DNA from: Porodaedalea pini
Taxonomy: Eukaryota > Basidiomycota > Agaricomycetes > Hymenochaetales > Hymenochaetaceae
DNA length: 64,000 nt
Reading direction: 5' to 3'
NCBI GenBank assembly: GCA_002794775.1
Contig: NBAY01000001.1
Location: forward strand, 434,001 to 498,000
Shown: one piece after another, positions 41,326 through 53,208 of the stretch
How positions within the stretch are numbered: the stretch's first letter is position 1
Layout: each line of letters begins with the position of its first letter
Position numbers and translations under genes: made by a program
Notes under the pieces: model-generated
What the model was told of the DNA's origin: nothing
The model's input: only the letters and a program-made list of their open reading frames with translations
Databases searched by the model: none

Positions 41326-41886
41326 ATGACATCCGCATCGCTCCAGCTCAAAGCAAGTGCACCCACAGACTACTGGCGCAAACCTCCCGCAACCGACGTC
41401 TCCAACGCCCCTACATATACCCGCAAATTGTCTTCTCAATCCTTCCATCGCGCGCGCGTCACCGTCTCCGCGCCTTGGACGAGGCTGTACGACCAAGGCG
41501 GGCTCTTCGTCCTCTTGCCCTCCGCCGGCGGCGGAAAGAGGGGCTGGCTCAAAGCCGGAATCGAGCACGCGGGCGGGCGCACAAATCTCTCCATCGTTGC
41601 CGCACGCGAGTGGGCCGACTGGAGCCTCGGCGCACTCGACGGCGATAGCGTGACGATCGAGATTGAAAGAGAGGTCGTTGATGTAGAAAGGGGGAGCGGC
41701 TCGAGTTTGTTTGTATATGTCGTGCAGGACGGCGCGCGTGCGGACCTGCCGGTGAGGGAGGTGACATGGGCCTTTGAACAGGAGGGTGAGATCGAGGTCG
41801 GCGTGTATGCTGCGAGGCCTACAAAATCGGACGAGGGCGTCGAGGACGAACTAACGGTTAATTTCGATGGGCTCAAGATTGAATGA
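41326..41886 (+). CDS. DUF1349 family protein (186 aa)
   Basis: Single exon starting MTSASLQLKASAPTDYWRKP. It shows the DUF1349 pattern: an N-terminal strand with YWRKPP, a beta-rich core (FHRARVTVSAPWTRLYDQGG, LFVLLP, WLKAGIEHAGGRTNLSIVAA), then WADWSLGALDGDSVTIEIER, and near the C-terminus WAFEQEGEIEVGVYAARP. The fold is like concanavalin/glucanase lectins. The family is annotated as 'regulation of enolase protein 1' from yeast YNL-type relatives, but the molecular role is unclear. No signal peptide. The start is chosen at 41326 because family length is about 190-200 aa. Confidence 0.85.
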   Translation: MTSASLQLKASAPTDYWRKPPATDVSNAPTYTRKLSSQSFHRARVTVSAPWTRLYDQGGLFVLLPSAGGGKRGWLKAGIEHAGGRTNLSIVAAREWADWSLGALDGDSVTIEIEREVVDVERGSGSSLFVYVVQDGARADLPVREVTWAFEQEGEIEVGVYAARPTKSDEGVEDELTVNFDGLKIE

Positions 41887-42189
41887 GGTATCGTAAACCC
41901 GAGATAAGATGTCTGATATGCTTTCATTTCTTCCGGAACCAACGTCATCGATGCTTTCTCGTCCCTTTTCATGACAGGATGTTACTCTAAGCAGATAAAA
42001 TGCCTGTATCTTCCCTCCCCTCATAATCACGACATTGTGGTAGCTTGTATATGATCTTCAGTCAGAGAAAGTCAGACTTTTCTAGTTCATGAGATTCGGA
42101 TTGTATCATTATCAGGATAAATGATTTCAAAAATAGTTATATTCTTGTGTTCTATCCCTACAGACTACTCCTGACTAAATATGGGATAC

Positions 42190-43988
42190 TTACTTCGTGA
42201 TCTTGTCCAAAAACTTGGAGATCCTACTCTTCCTTCCCGCATTCCTCTTCGGCTTGATAGCAGCCTGGAGTTTTGCCAACCCAGTGACCTTCTTGTTCTT
42301 CGCAGCATCCGCAGGTGAGAACGGCTTCGCCTGCTCCGGCTGCTGGCCCTTTGGCTCGAAGGTCTTTATCCACTGTTTGTAAATCCGTGAGTGCATGGGA
42401 GGTAAAGTCGAATAAGTACTAACTGGATCGTCAAGGGCGCGCTTCGCTGACGGCCTGCGCGTATAGCTTACTCTCAACAGCCTCTCTATGAAATCATACG
42501 CTGTTGGTGAGAAGGGCAGGTTAGCGCAGACAGAGCCTCTGCAAAAAAATAAATATTGGACTAACCGTCTTGATGTGACTGATACCACTCATCGATTCCT
42601 GAAGGCCAATTCGGTTCTTGATAATGGGTTCTAATCATGCTCTTCTCTTTGCTCCTCAGCTCATCATATTTTCCTACATTGTAGTAAGATAGTATAAGTG
42701 AATATTCATATCAGAGCACGATAAGAATACTCACGTTCGTTAACGAGCGTCGCATAGAAAGCCATAGCCTTTTTCCTGATAGCGAACTTGTTGGTGAGTT
42801 CGAAGGGAAAATTACCCTTGAAGTACAGATTGAAGACTGTCACTCTAAGAAGTGCGGTCGTGACGCCTATGATCAGCAATGGATTGTAGTCGGTGAAATA
42901 CTCTCGTCTTACCCAACGGCCCAGATATCAGCAGCATATCCTTGGATATTATCTGCAAACTGCTCAGGAGCAAGATAAAGCATTGTTCCTGCTACGCTAT
43001 CACTGTATGCATATCCCGTAGGCATCTCCAGTGCGCTGTCATAGAAGGAGAGAGTGATATATTAGTCAAATAAACATTCTCCAAGAATGAACTCCAACTC
43101 ACAGCCCGAAATCTGTGATCTTTACAGTATAATCCTTTGTTAGCATGAGATTTTCTGGCCTACAGCAGAAGCAATGAGTTTCAAAATAATGCGGCTCTTT
43201 CCGAGATTGACAATCTGAGTAAACAAGACTTACTTTATATCACGGTGCGCAAACCCTTTCCCGTGGATAAAATCCAGGCCTTTGAGAATTTGTCTGAATG
43301 GGGTTTATGTTAATTCACCGACTTACAGGCGTTGCGGAGTAGCTTACCGAGTGAAATATGCTATCGTACTCGTTGGGATGTTGTACCCCCTTGGAAAAAT
43401 GACCACATATAATGAAACAGGTCCCCTCCGTCGATGTACTCAAATTCAAAACAGTCATAGTTAGTCCTTCCAATCTTGTATTCGAATTTACCGAAATACC
43501 GGACCTAAGTAGGCAGAGGTGAATTCGATCAGTACGGATAAAATAGTAGTATCGCGAAAGTCTATGAGCACGTACAATGTTCTTGTTTTTCGCTGTTGCC
43601 AGTACAGATAATGCCTTCAATTCAGTACTTCTTACCCCTACACCATTCTGGCTTTTGTCAACGCATTTGATCGCTACAGTGACGCGTCCCCGAGCAAGCG
43701 GTGACATATCATCCTTCACAACTTTCTATTGAACAGAGTATCAGTAAGTCAATATGTTGCAGCAACGTAAACAGGAATACTGCGCAAGAAGGAACGTACG
43801 TAAACCACCCCGAAGTTTCCTCGGCCTAGCTCTTGTTTATGGTCCCAGTCATAAACGAAATTTGGTTGTGGGTTATTTCCGCGCCTGTCAGTATCCTTAG
43901 TTCCCCTCCGTTCATGAGCTGCCGCGGGTCTTCCATGGGGAGTGTGACCTGCCACAGGACGGACAGGTTGACCTGTTCGATTGTTCAT
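42190..43988 (-). CDS. Serine/threonine protein kinase (CAMK-like)
   Basis: About nine exons. Start MNNRTGQPVRPVAGHTPHGR; glycine loop LGRGNFGVVY (about 43815); ATP lysine in VTVAIKCVDKS (about 43680); GLDFIHGKGFAHRDIKPENL (about 43215-43260) with the HRD catalytic loop; KITDFGL (DFG); a short AGT...LAPEQ activation segment (about 42975); AADIWAVG; RRPSAKRALDDP; then a basic Lys/Arg-rich tail ending KSRISKFLDKITK. All kinase landmarks are present. A CAMK grouping is suggested by the hinge (GGDLFHY-like) and substrate-site style; the exact family is not certain. Confidence 0.85.
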
Positions 43989-44053
43989 GTTCTATCTGCC
44001 TTACGGTTTATTCTGCTGTACTTGTGGAGCTTGGTGTTTGAGTGGACGATGAG

Positions 44054-44392
44054 CTAGCTCATCTTATACACACTCGAGCCAGCACGATTTGCATACTCGT
44101 CATGCAAAGCCAAGACGACGACTTGGTTGGCTTTGATAGTCAGGATATTATTGGAAGTAGCAATCTCACCATGGAACACCGACTCGTCCGCGTGATCGTA
44201 ACTTGCGAGTGGTCTTAAATTGTCACCTGCGTCATATATGAGCCCAAACTGCGGTTGGTCATCGCAGGATCAGAGAGACTTACTCCATACAGCAACTTTG
44301 TCTGATTGATAGGTGCTAGATATAAGCCGTTTACTATTGTGATTTGAAGTCCAGTTCCGATTTGGGCCACGAGCGGCGGTATCGTCGTACAT
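44054..44392 (-). CDS. Possible small protein, about 98 aa, unknown
   Basis: ATG at 44392 (MYDDTAARGPNRNWTSNHNS), then KRLISSTYQSDKVA, a 42-nt GT...AG intron, and FGLIYDAGDNLRPLASYDHA followed by SNILTIKANQVVVLALHDEY, ending VYKMS TAG at 44054. The second exon is open and has a strand-rich, balanced composition. No domain recognised. It may be a real small gene or the remains of a larger one. Lies upstream of the kinase on the same strand. Confidence 0.35.
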
Positions 44393-45600
44393 CAAGGCGA
44401 GCGTCGGGCTTCAGCATCACCGACGCACCCGGATTGTCGTCGTGCTCGCACAATGAAAATGTGTAAGACAAACGTAGTAGTTTCATGTTCATATTTGAAA
44501 ACGATTACGAAGAGCCTATGAAGACGAAGTTCAAAGTCAAGTGCATTATAGGTGAATGGAGACCAATATACGCGCAAGAGTCGCGAAGGACTACTCGCCA
44601 GCGGCCGGTGCAGATGAGACTCCCCTGCACTCAGGGACTCCATATGCACCTTTGTGACGGTTTTTGAGGCTGCCTACTTCGCTTCGAACAATGCAGCTAG
44701 CAACGCACCTCAATTCTGACTATGCATATTTCCCATACATTGTCCCTCAAAACACCCTCCCCCTCATGCATTCCTCGAGACCTGACTTCCTCAGCTCCGT
44801 ATCGGATACGCACATACATGAGCATCCTGAGTACGCAAACGAGCGTGACGAAGAGCTGAACTTTAACGCAGAGGAAAGAAAGTCAACAGGGAAAGGAGAC
44901 AGGCGAGGTAATCGAACATCATAGGTCATCTCTTGTCCCCATCGTGCTCACATTCTGCACCAGTCTTGCTTTTTGGTGTCGCAATTGTGGCGAAACTTGC
45001 GTGGCTTGCTCTGTTGGCTACGCTGGAGACCATCTACGCTACCGTCGTGGACATCTTTTTTCGGAATAAGCAACTATCAACAGGCATACTGAACGAGTGT
45101 ACTGTTAACTGTCATCCTTAGAATCGTCACACTCACACTAGACATGATTCTGTTCTGACAATAGTCCTGAGCCGGGTGGTGGATGCGAGCGCAGGTTGCA
45201 GACTCGATACTCATCTGATCCACTCGATAGCACAAGACAGATGAGGCCTGAAAGAAATGTAAGTAAGATGATATGAAACTTGCTGTACGCACTTTGTTGA
45301 ACTGACCGTTCAGACTCGTCAATATACGAGCTTATTTCCAAAGTAAATTCGCCAAACATCGAATCTTTTTACTCACCTTCCGTATATTGATAGCGCCGGT
45401 GTACCTCCGACGCACTATTCCCGTGGCTCGAAGGTTAACCTGAGTATTGATTCAAAATTATTAGACTTTGGTCCGTCGACAAAGTTTACCGCACAGCCAC
45501 GCTTATTTTTAGACAGGACCGACTCTGATCGTTGCAGCACCCGCAGGCCACTATCCTAATAAATGTAAATTTTTAGCATCGCGTAAAATAATCCCAGAAA
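44393..45600. other. Intergenic or decayed region
   Basis: 1.2 kb with several short ORFs on both strands, none with a recognised motif or consistent splice pattern. Part may be 5' remains of the patatin-like pseudogene. Confidence 0.35.
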
Positions 45601-45759
45601 CTTACAAGAATACAGAACTTGTCCTTCTCTTCGGTTTCCATCACTCCTACCGCGAGCGAAACCGCTCGCACGCATCTTCCCTCGTCAGCTACAGACCATC
45701 CTACATACACTCTGATACCATTACCTTCGACGGCGGAGGAACGCCAAAATCATGGACAT

Positions 45760-46618
45760 CCTCATGAATCGTCTCTCGAAGGCAATCGGCACATCGTCGA
45801 CTATTTCGACATGTTCGGCGGAACCAGCACCGGAGACCTCATCGCCATGATGCCGGCCCTGCGTTCCAAGCGATACGCTTCTCATCACCCACTCTGATAT
45901 CTGGAACCGCCTGTCTAACTCCAAGGTCAAGATATTCAGGAGCATCTTCCAGGGATGCAAATACTCCGGAAAGCTTGCAGAGAGGCTCTTCGCTAAAATC
46001 GCCGCCAACCACTCGATCGATGGCCCCGACGCCGTTTTATTTGTAATATCGAGTTGGGCAGCCCCGACGTCTTTGTCGCCACAATGAACACATTCAATGC
46101 GTCGAATGATCTGCTGGTTATCTGCTCCCACAACGTTGGGATGAAACCAACTCAAATCATGCATGCCGCATCGCCGACGCCACCCGCGCCATGACTGCCG
46201 TACGCGCCTACTTCCCAGCAAATGCGGTCGGGAACGGCCAGGTCGCGCTCGACGGAGGGCTCGCGGGCAACGACCCGACAGACCTGCTCGTCACCGAGGC
46301 ACGCTAGAGCATGGACGATGCGTTCGCTTTGACGTGCTCCTCAGCATTGGTACGGGTGAGAAGGCCCCGATGGCACTGCCCACTGCGTTTCTATCTTTTC
46401 TTTCACGAAAGCCGTTGGACACATCCTCACGCATCTGCGCGTCGAACAGCGATCTCTGGACGTACCTTCGCTTTAATGTTCCCGCCATTAGCGACGTTCG
46501 CCTCGACGAGTACAAATCGATTCTTGCCATCGTTCGTCAGATGGAGATGTACAGGAACATACCCGAGATGTTGGAAATCAGGAAAAAGATCGTAGGTCTT
46601 GCATCATATCCAGCGTAG
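45760..46618 (+). pseudogene. Patatin-like phospholipase, broken
   Basis: Pieces of a patatin domain in order but in changing frames: HIVDYFDMFGGTSTGDLIAM (nucleophile elbow G-T-S-T-G), then SDIWNRLSNSKVKIFRSIFQ, VFVATMNTFNASNDLLVICS, DATRAMTAVRAYFP, ALDGGLAGNDPTDLLVTEAR (the DGG catalytic Asp motif), a stop at 46305-46307, FDVLLSIGTGEKAPMALPTA and a C-terminal stretch to 46618. At least two frameshifts and one stop. Active patatins hydrolyse lipid acyl chains with a Ser-Asp dyad; both residues survive here but the gene cannot encode one protein. Confidence 0.75.
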
Positions 46619-46763
46619 ATTTCTTGTATAATATACTTGTAATAAACCTTCTTGAAAACAACCTTTCAGAATGCATGCTCGTTGACTTTATCGTTACGAA
46701 CTGCCAAACTGCCTGAGTTCATACTGGTCGCTGTCAAAGAGAGAATGAAGACGCTTCCATTTT

Positions 46764-46780
46764 AGTAGTAGTAGTAGTGA
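46764..46780. repeat. (TAG)n microsatellite
   Basis: Five consecutive TAG units in the promoter region of the methyltransferase gene. Confidence 0.8.
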
Positions 46781-46899
46781 TGCTTTATAACCGAGTTGAG
46801 TCGGTAAACTCGTTACTTATTTTCACTTCCCTCCCATCAACATCTCCTCTTTCTCCTCTCTTTCAACACCGACGCACGACGCACGAGTCGCATTTCAAC

Positions 46900-47941
46900 A
46901 TGCCTTCCGTCTTTCAGCGCCATCCTCGCTACGCCCTCTTCTCCGCCATCTCCCTCCTTGTCACCTTCCTTCTCCTCGCGTCTCAGCACGCCCCGCCCCC
47001 GCCGCCATTCAACGCTGACGCCTTTTCACCATCGGAAGAGCTTCGGCACCGCCTCGAGTATGCTGAGAGTGCCTATCAGAGGATGCTTAGGGATAGACAG
47101 GGCCTCATTCAAAAGTTTGGCCCAACAGCGGACAAGGTGCAGATGTGAGTGTGCAGCCTTTTGCAATTCATTGAGACGTTACTGACGTGTCGTGCCCAGG
47201 TTCCCTCCCGACTCTGAACCCTGGCCTCCCTACACTGTTTGGGACTTCGTGCCGGCTGCATTCAACTGTCCGCACCCCGTTGAGCGGATTGGCGCTCTTG
47301 GCGATGGCGGAAAATGGGTCTGCGGTCTCCAGCGTGTCGCACGCAAACCAGACTGCGTCGTATACTCAGTCGGGATCAACCACGACTCGTCCTTCGAGGC
47401 TGAGCTGCTCTCCCGCACCTCTGGATGCGAGGTCTGGGGGTACGACTTCTCAGTCGAGTCCTTCGGCCCCGAGGTTCAGGACGACCCGGCGCTCCTTCGT
47501 CGTGCGCACTTCGAGCAGTTCGGACTGGCTGGTGAGGATTCGGCTGGAGAGCACAAGATGTTCACGCTACAGAGTCTCATGGCGCGCAACGGTCACACAC
47601 ATATCGACATCCTCAAGATCGATATCGAGAGCTGGGAGTTCGAGACACTCTCTTCACTCGTCAAGCCTTACCTTCAGTCCGGCGAACCGCTCCCCTTCGG
47701 CCAACTCCAGCTCGAAGTACACGCATGGAACAAGAAGTTCGAGGAGTTCCTCAAGTGGTGGGAGGCTCTCGAGGCAGCGGGTCTTCGCCCGTTCTGGACG
47801 GAGCCGAACATCGTGTATATCAACTACAATCGCGGCTCCGACGCTGACCTCGCCGAGTACTCGTTCCTCAACATCCGCGGCGACAATGTATTCATCAGCG
47901 ATCGCGAGTTTTACCGCCCGCGTAATGTCCCGCACGACTAA
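46900..47941 (+). CDS. Membrane-anchored methyltransferase-domain protein (Methyltransf_22/METTL24-like)
   Basis: Start MPSVFQRHPRYALFSAISLL with one membrane helix at residues about 11-28, so a type II Golgi/ER protein is likely. One intron (47145-47199) splits codon M of QMFPPDSEPW. Domain landmarks: ERIGALGDGGKWVCGLQRVA (cofactor-binding glycine region), VVYSVGINHDSSFEAELL, VWGYDFSVESFGPE, HIDILKIDIESWEFETL and FGQLQLEVHAWNKK. This is the pattern of the PF13383-type family that includes human METTL24. Acceptor substrate unknown. The gene looks intact; 276 aa. Confidence 0.88.
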
Positions 47942-48545
47942 GTGCACTTAAAATCGATGCGCATTCCTCCATCTCATGACCTCGTCATAACCATCTTTCA
48001 TCCAAAGTACTTACATCGCCATTCTTTTATACCCTGGCATCGCATCACACCACACCACACCTATCGACCTCTTCTATACTGCACGCTACGGTAGTATTTG
48101 TTTGCTCCCGCCGCCACCGCTAATGCTCTTCTTGAACCCGCTTTCGTATTTTAAATGGACTGGGCTGGCACTTGGACTGTATATATGTATTTATGAGGAG
48201 GAATAGGCTACACGTGTCTACTTCTACTGAAGCTCGGTGCGATGCTGCGGGAATGAGAACTAGAATATAATTCAGTGCTCATATGCCATTGTCACTTGCT
48301 GTTCCAGAGTGCACGTAAGGCAGGTCCCTAGCACCAGCAGCGTATTAGTATATACATTTGAGCCGTTCCCTGTTCTCCGTGCAATCCATGACGAAGTAAC
48401 CCACAGAACCGTACATATGGTACGGTACCACTGCAAAATCCTATGGTCGATAATGATAGCAGGAGTACAATATGCAGCAAAATAAGGTAAACTAAGCGCA
48501 ATATTTTAAACAAAGACACCTGTACCACCAGAGACTAGTATCCGG
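47942..48545. other. Intergenic, convergent 3' ends
   Basis: 600 bp between convergent genes. Nothing recognised. Confidence 0.4.
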
Positions 48546-50384
48546 CTAACGCGCCCTGCGAGTCCGACTCTCAAGCTCTATCCTCCACGGATCCGTACCC
48601 TCAAGCCCTGGCGCGGGGTCTCGCCGATGCTCGTGCACATGCCTATTCGCAGTAACGTGCTCCGTATATTCCATCTCCATCGGCACGTCCGCAAGCGAGC
48701 GCCCAAACGGCTCGGACTCATAATCGTACTCCGTGGACACGCTTTCGATACTCAACACGCGTACGCCCATGCGCACGGGCACAGGGCTCACGCCTGCGCA
48801 GTGCAAGTGCGACTGCACGGAGGTCTTGACCGAGACGCTGCCGCCGAGCGGTCCGCGCTGCCGCGCGTGCGTGGACGACGTTGTCGTGGAGGCCTTGTGG
48901 ATGTTGAGGAGCGAGCGGTTGAGCACAAGCGTCATCAGTGCCCAGACGAAACTGTGCGGGGATGGTAGGTCAGCTCGTATGCTTTAACATGAAAGTAGGA
49001 AAAGGAGAAGGGTGGACGACGTACAAGACTCCGCTCATGTGAAGTGTCGGCTGTATCGGAGGGCTCAGTTGACGAGACTAAAATAGAAAATATGCTGACA
49101 GACCCGAGCCGCAGTAGAGAGTATAAGATTGGTCGCTTGTAAACCTGCAACGAGCATATCATTAACATCGAGCATATAAGAATAGACTAAGGGAGGGATA
49201 GGCATACCTGTAAGAGACTATGGTAAGTTACGAGCGTCAGCCAGATTATACTAAAGTCCGTAGAGCACGTACAGTAAAGAAAACTATTCCATCCCGATAC
49301 AGCACGCCTCGTAATGGCGTTTCACGGCCGCGAGGCCGGTAGAGGGCATTGAAGACTACAGACACTAGCACTAGCACCTCGAAGACCATCTGAGCGTCAC
49401 GAATAGGATCAAGGATTAGTGGCGCGCATCAAAGAGACTCTAAAAGTATATGAATGCACCAAAACGCACCATCGAAGCCCACACGCCCGGGAGTTTCGAC
49501 GAGATCACTAGGGTGGTACAAGTATGCACGTAAGTCACATACTCAAATCCGTCTATGTGGGGAATGAGCAGAACAGGCAATGTAACTTGTCAGCAGTCCT
49601 CAATATAGTAAAGAGTAAAGATGAGACGCACCATAAGAGTCGCGGAGTATAGAGATCATGAAGGATAACGACGTGATGAATGAAGCGCAGAATCCCAAAG
49701 CCACGAGCACTGCAACTCGCTGTGGAGATCAGTTTTAGAAGAAGAAAAAGTGGAGTATGACGATACAAAGAGTGGATGATTGTTGATCTCCGAACTATTG
49801 AACACCTACGTAATCGCGATCCCATAGAGCAATGACACGAAGGATCACTAAAACATTGGCGCATGCGGCGGAGGTTATTCCCAGCAAGAAAGCAATAGTA
49901 ACGACGCCCTGGCAGCTCTAACGGACAGTGCGGTGATCAGCCATGCTCTCTTACTCGTCAAAGAACATCCTCACCGCCTTCGTAAACGAATCATCACTAA
50001 AATGATTCATGACTTTCGAGCAACAGGAGTTGACAACCTAAGCAAGCAGCTCACTCATGAGAGTAGACTGTCGTACTCACAGACTGATACGCAGATTTGT
50101 GTTATCACGACCAAATAGCGATTGATTAAGAAGAGCCTTTTTGCGAAAGACGGTCGCGCGTTCCAGACGAGCAGTACTTCGTCAGAGAGAGTAAGGACGT
50201 GGTCATAGAGCATGAGCACCATCCCGACCGCTGTTAACATCCCGACAAAAATGAGAACAGCCGGCAGACATCCCGACAGAAAATTCTGCTTACCAGAGAC
50301 ATAACGTGTTAAATTTGTATCGTGCATTTCGAGGACCAACTCTCCCAAAACCGCCTGTGTCGACCCATCAAAAATCTCCTCCAT
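48546..50384 (-). CDS. DUF6533-type seven-helix membrane protein A
   Basis: Start MEEIFDGSTQAVLGELVLEM at 50384. After an intron, VGMVLMLYDHVLTLSDEVLL followed by VWNARPSFAKRLFLINRYL gives the DUF6533 signature (LYDHxxTxxxEVxxxW ... NRYL) between helices 1 and 2. Five or more small hydrophobic exons follow between 50050 and 49000. The last exon is MTLVLNRSLLNIHKASTTTS and a polar cytoplasmic tail ending SRTRRAR. This family is greatly expanded in mushrooms and looks receptor-like; ligands are unknown. The exon structure in the middle was not fully resolved. Paralogue of the gene at 59065. Confidence 0.75.
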
Positions 50385-50773
50385 TCGCCCTCCTTCCTAT
50401 GAGACAGTCGTCTAGTGAAGAATTGGACGCTGTCGACATCTCCGCGAGCCTTCCTTTACTTATATCAAGAGCGGGACCGATGATCGCAATTGAGTAACCT
50501 GCACTCGGCCAATCAAGTCATATAATATCACACAGCCTGACCCTTCAACACTGATGACGCGGTTAGGCTATCGTGATACTCATTCACCCGTTTGTATTCG
50601 CTCCTGCATTGACTAATTATTGAAGGCACGCTTATGTATCTCGCTCACATGCAGAGCACGGTGATTTCAAGAGTTACATACTGTTGATTTTTAGATTGCT
50701 TCCGTCCTGAACGAAAAAGAAGCTCAAGATCAAGAAACGACCGGTTGTATGCGGCATTCGATCGGAGCTATAT

Positions 50774-53063
50774 CTAAAGTCCGTAGTCCGCAAGATCCAT
50801 CGACATCGAATCGCGATCGAGGCTGATTACCCTCGCATACTCCAAGAACAATCTGACGATCCGGGATAAGTACGGCGGAGATAGAGAACCGATAAAGTTC
50901 GTACCTAAACATATACGCCGTCGCGTCCTCTTCCCGCCAGAACGTGCTCGTCCACTTACTGCCCGCGAGCGCAATCTTCTTTGCGAGCTCGTCGTGGTTA
51001 CCCTCGCCGACGATGTCGCCTCTGAAGAAGACAAAGGCGTCGTGCAGGTCGGAGTAGTCGAATGCGATGGGTATGTAGTGGACCCATGGCTGGATACGAT
51101 CGGCAAACCTGTCAAGGCAGAGATCAATCAGAAATTACGCAGAAGTTGAACATGACGCGATACCATTCAGGGTACGCAGTGCTTTTGAAGATCAACGAGT
51201 TACTGGCCATAAGGCGCTTGAAGCGTGACGACCAGCCATTACCATCCACCTTAAATCACAACATGAGAAGCAATATGGGAGATATTAAGAGACCGTTCTT
51301 ACATCGATCACATACTTATACCTGCTCGACTCGTGTGTATCCATTCGTTTTCTCCAATCAAAGTTGGTCTTGAGCTCCTCGCAGGTAGGTTCCTCACACT
51401 GCACAGGTGAACCAGCGAACGAAACATCCATAATCGCAGGATTGATCCGCGCCTTCACCCACTTCACTCCTTCTCCGATCTGATTTAACTCTTCACCCTC
51501 TTTTGGCGGGGGCAAAACGGTGACGTCGCCCTCCACGGAGTTCACCATATCCACGAGCCTGAAGCGCTGTGACTGCCTCCAGCGCGTGTTCGGGGTGCAC
51601 ATCATACCGGTGTTCACCCCGCGCCACAGAAGGCGCTCGTCGTACTTCTGCTCCCATGAGGTGTCGCGCCGTTCCTCGCCCCAACCGGACGGCGGGATCG
51701 GGAGCAGGTCGTAGTGCAGGAGCGTTGACGAGGACGAGAATTGCGGGATGAGGACGCGGTGCGGTGAGGGTCCTTCATAATGCGAGAGGAATTGGCCGCC
51801 GAGGAAGAGGTGGGAAGGGTGATAGCAGGGATCCATTGACGCGCGGTGATCGTGAATGAATGTCTTCTTTTTCTTGTGAAGAAGGTCCGCCGGGACTGGC
51901 GCGTAGAAGTCGAGAGGACGCTTGTTTGCAGGTGTGTGAGGTTCACAGGCAGACAGCCAGCCGTGCTTCATCGGAGGAGGCCCATCGATATCAATGTCTA
52001 GGCCGTAGTGAGGGATGTGAACAAATGGTTCATACTGTGACGTTGCTTACATATCCCTTTCCTCGCTGCCTCTCGCGCCTCTTGTAATAGTTCCCAATCC
52101 CCTAGCAAGTTCGGGGTATCACCGGGTGAGATGATTGCTCGGAACTCTGGTAGACCGTCTTCAATGTCTAACATGGAGTTGAGCCGCTCCTGAAGCGCTT
52201 GCGCAAACGTCGCCGCTTCTGCCTCGGGCATTCCATTCTTCAATATTCTGATAGGTTTCCCGGCGCTCTTTCCGAATACCATTACGGGCACATCACTGTG
52301 GTCTTCCCAATCCGCCATGATACGCCGAAGATCGAGAGGACGGATTCCCCAAAATGGTTCTAAACGCTCGTTGATGACATCGTACTCATCAGGAAGCTGC
52401 ACCTTGTTCTCCTGCACATACTCCCACCTATCTCACTTGAGGATAAATGTAGATGATACGAAAGTTCGAAACGTACCACTTGTCGAAACCCTTTGGTGGA
52501 GGACGATGGTACCGACGAACGTACTCCTCAAGCGCTTCTTGAAATGTAGCGCTCGCTCTCCTTAGTTTACCGTACCAGACTGCCTCTGCTTTCGTGATCA
52601 GATCAAAGATCGGGTGCGTGCCGTTGGGATTGACCTCAAGTAGTCCATCGGATCGATACGTGTGCGACGCCGCTCGAAACCTCTGCTTGGGCGCATCGGG
52701 CGAGACTGGGTGAGGCGCGATCGGAGATGCCGGCGCACTGTCAGCCACGGTTTTCGACTTGAACCGCGTCCAGTAGTAGAGAGCACACGCGCAAAAGAGC
52801 AGCAGCAACAAGTTGTTTCGCCTTCCGTGCGCAGCCCTGTTTCTACTTCGTAGACGCGTCGATGAGCCAGTAAGAGGGAGAAAGTTTGCTAGCCAGACTC
52901 TAAGCCTCGTTGATGAAGTTTTCACATTATCCTCGTCGGTGTCCACGACTTCCTTGAGACTGATGCCTGACCGGGAGTTGCTTTTTCGCCATGAGCGTGC
53001 ATCATCTGCGAAATCCCCGGAGTATGAGGGTAGATGGCCTCTTGTTGGACGTTGAGTTGACAT
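50774..53063 (-). CDS. Glycosyltransferase family 90 (CAP10-like) protein
   Basis: Start [17 protein letters not shown] at 53063; one membrane helix near residues 85-100 ([19 protein letters not shown]), so type II Golgi. Then [20 protein letters not shown], the luminal stem [76 protein letters not shown], the CAP10 core [74 protein letters not shown] and a C-terminal exon [15 protein letters not shown] ending at 50774. Cryptococcus CAP10 and relatives transfer xylose or similar sugars; donor and acceptor here are unknown. The domain is complete. It diverges from the HAD gene. Confidence 0.9.
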
Positions 53064-53208
53064 CTTATCCAAAAGCAATTATCGATAAGAATACAAAAGA
53101 GGGTTTCCGAGTAGTAATCCCTGAGCGCGCTGCTCACCTTGGACTAGGACGCCCGCCGTACGCGTGTCCTGAGGGTTCAGACAAGACCGTCCTGCGCGTC
53201 TGCGCCGT

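Noticed and set aside
47187..47951. 254-codon Ser/Arg-rich ORF overlapping the methyltransferase
   Set aside because: Out-of-frame shadow; the overlapping frame has clear methyltransferase motifs.
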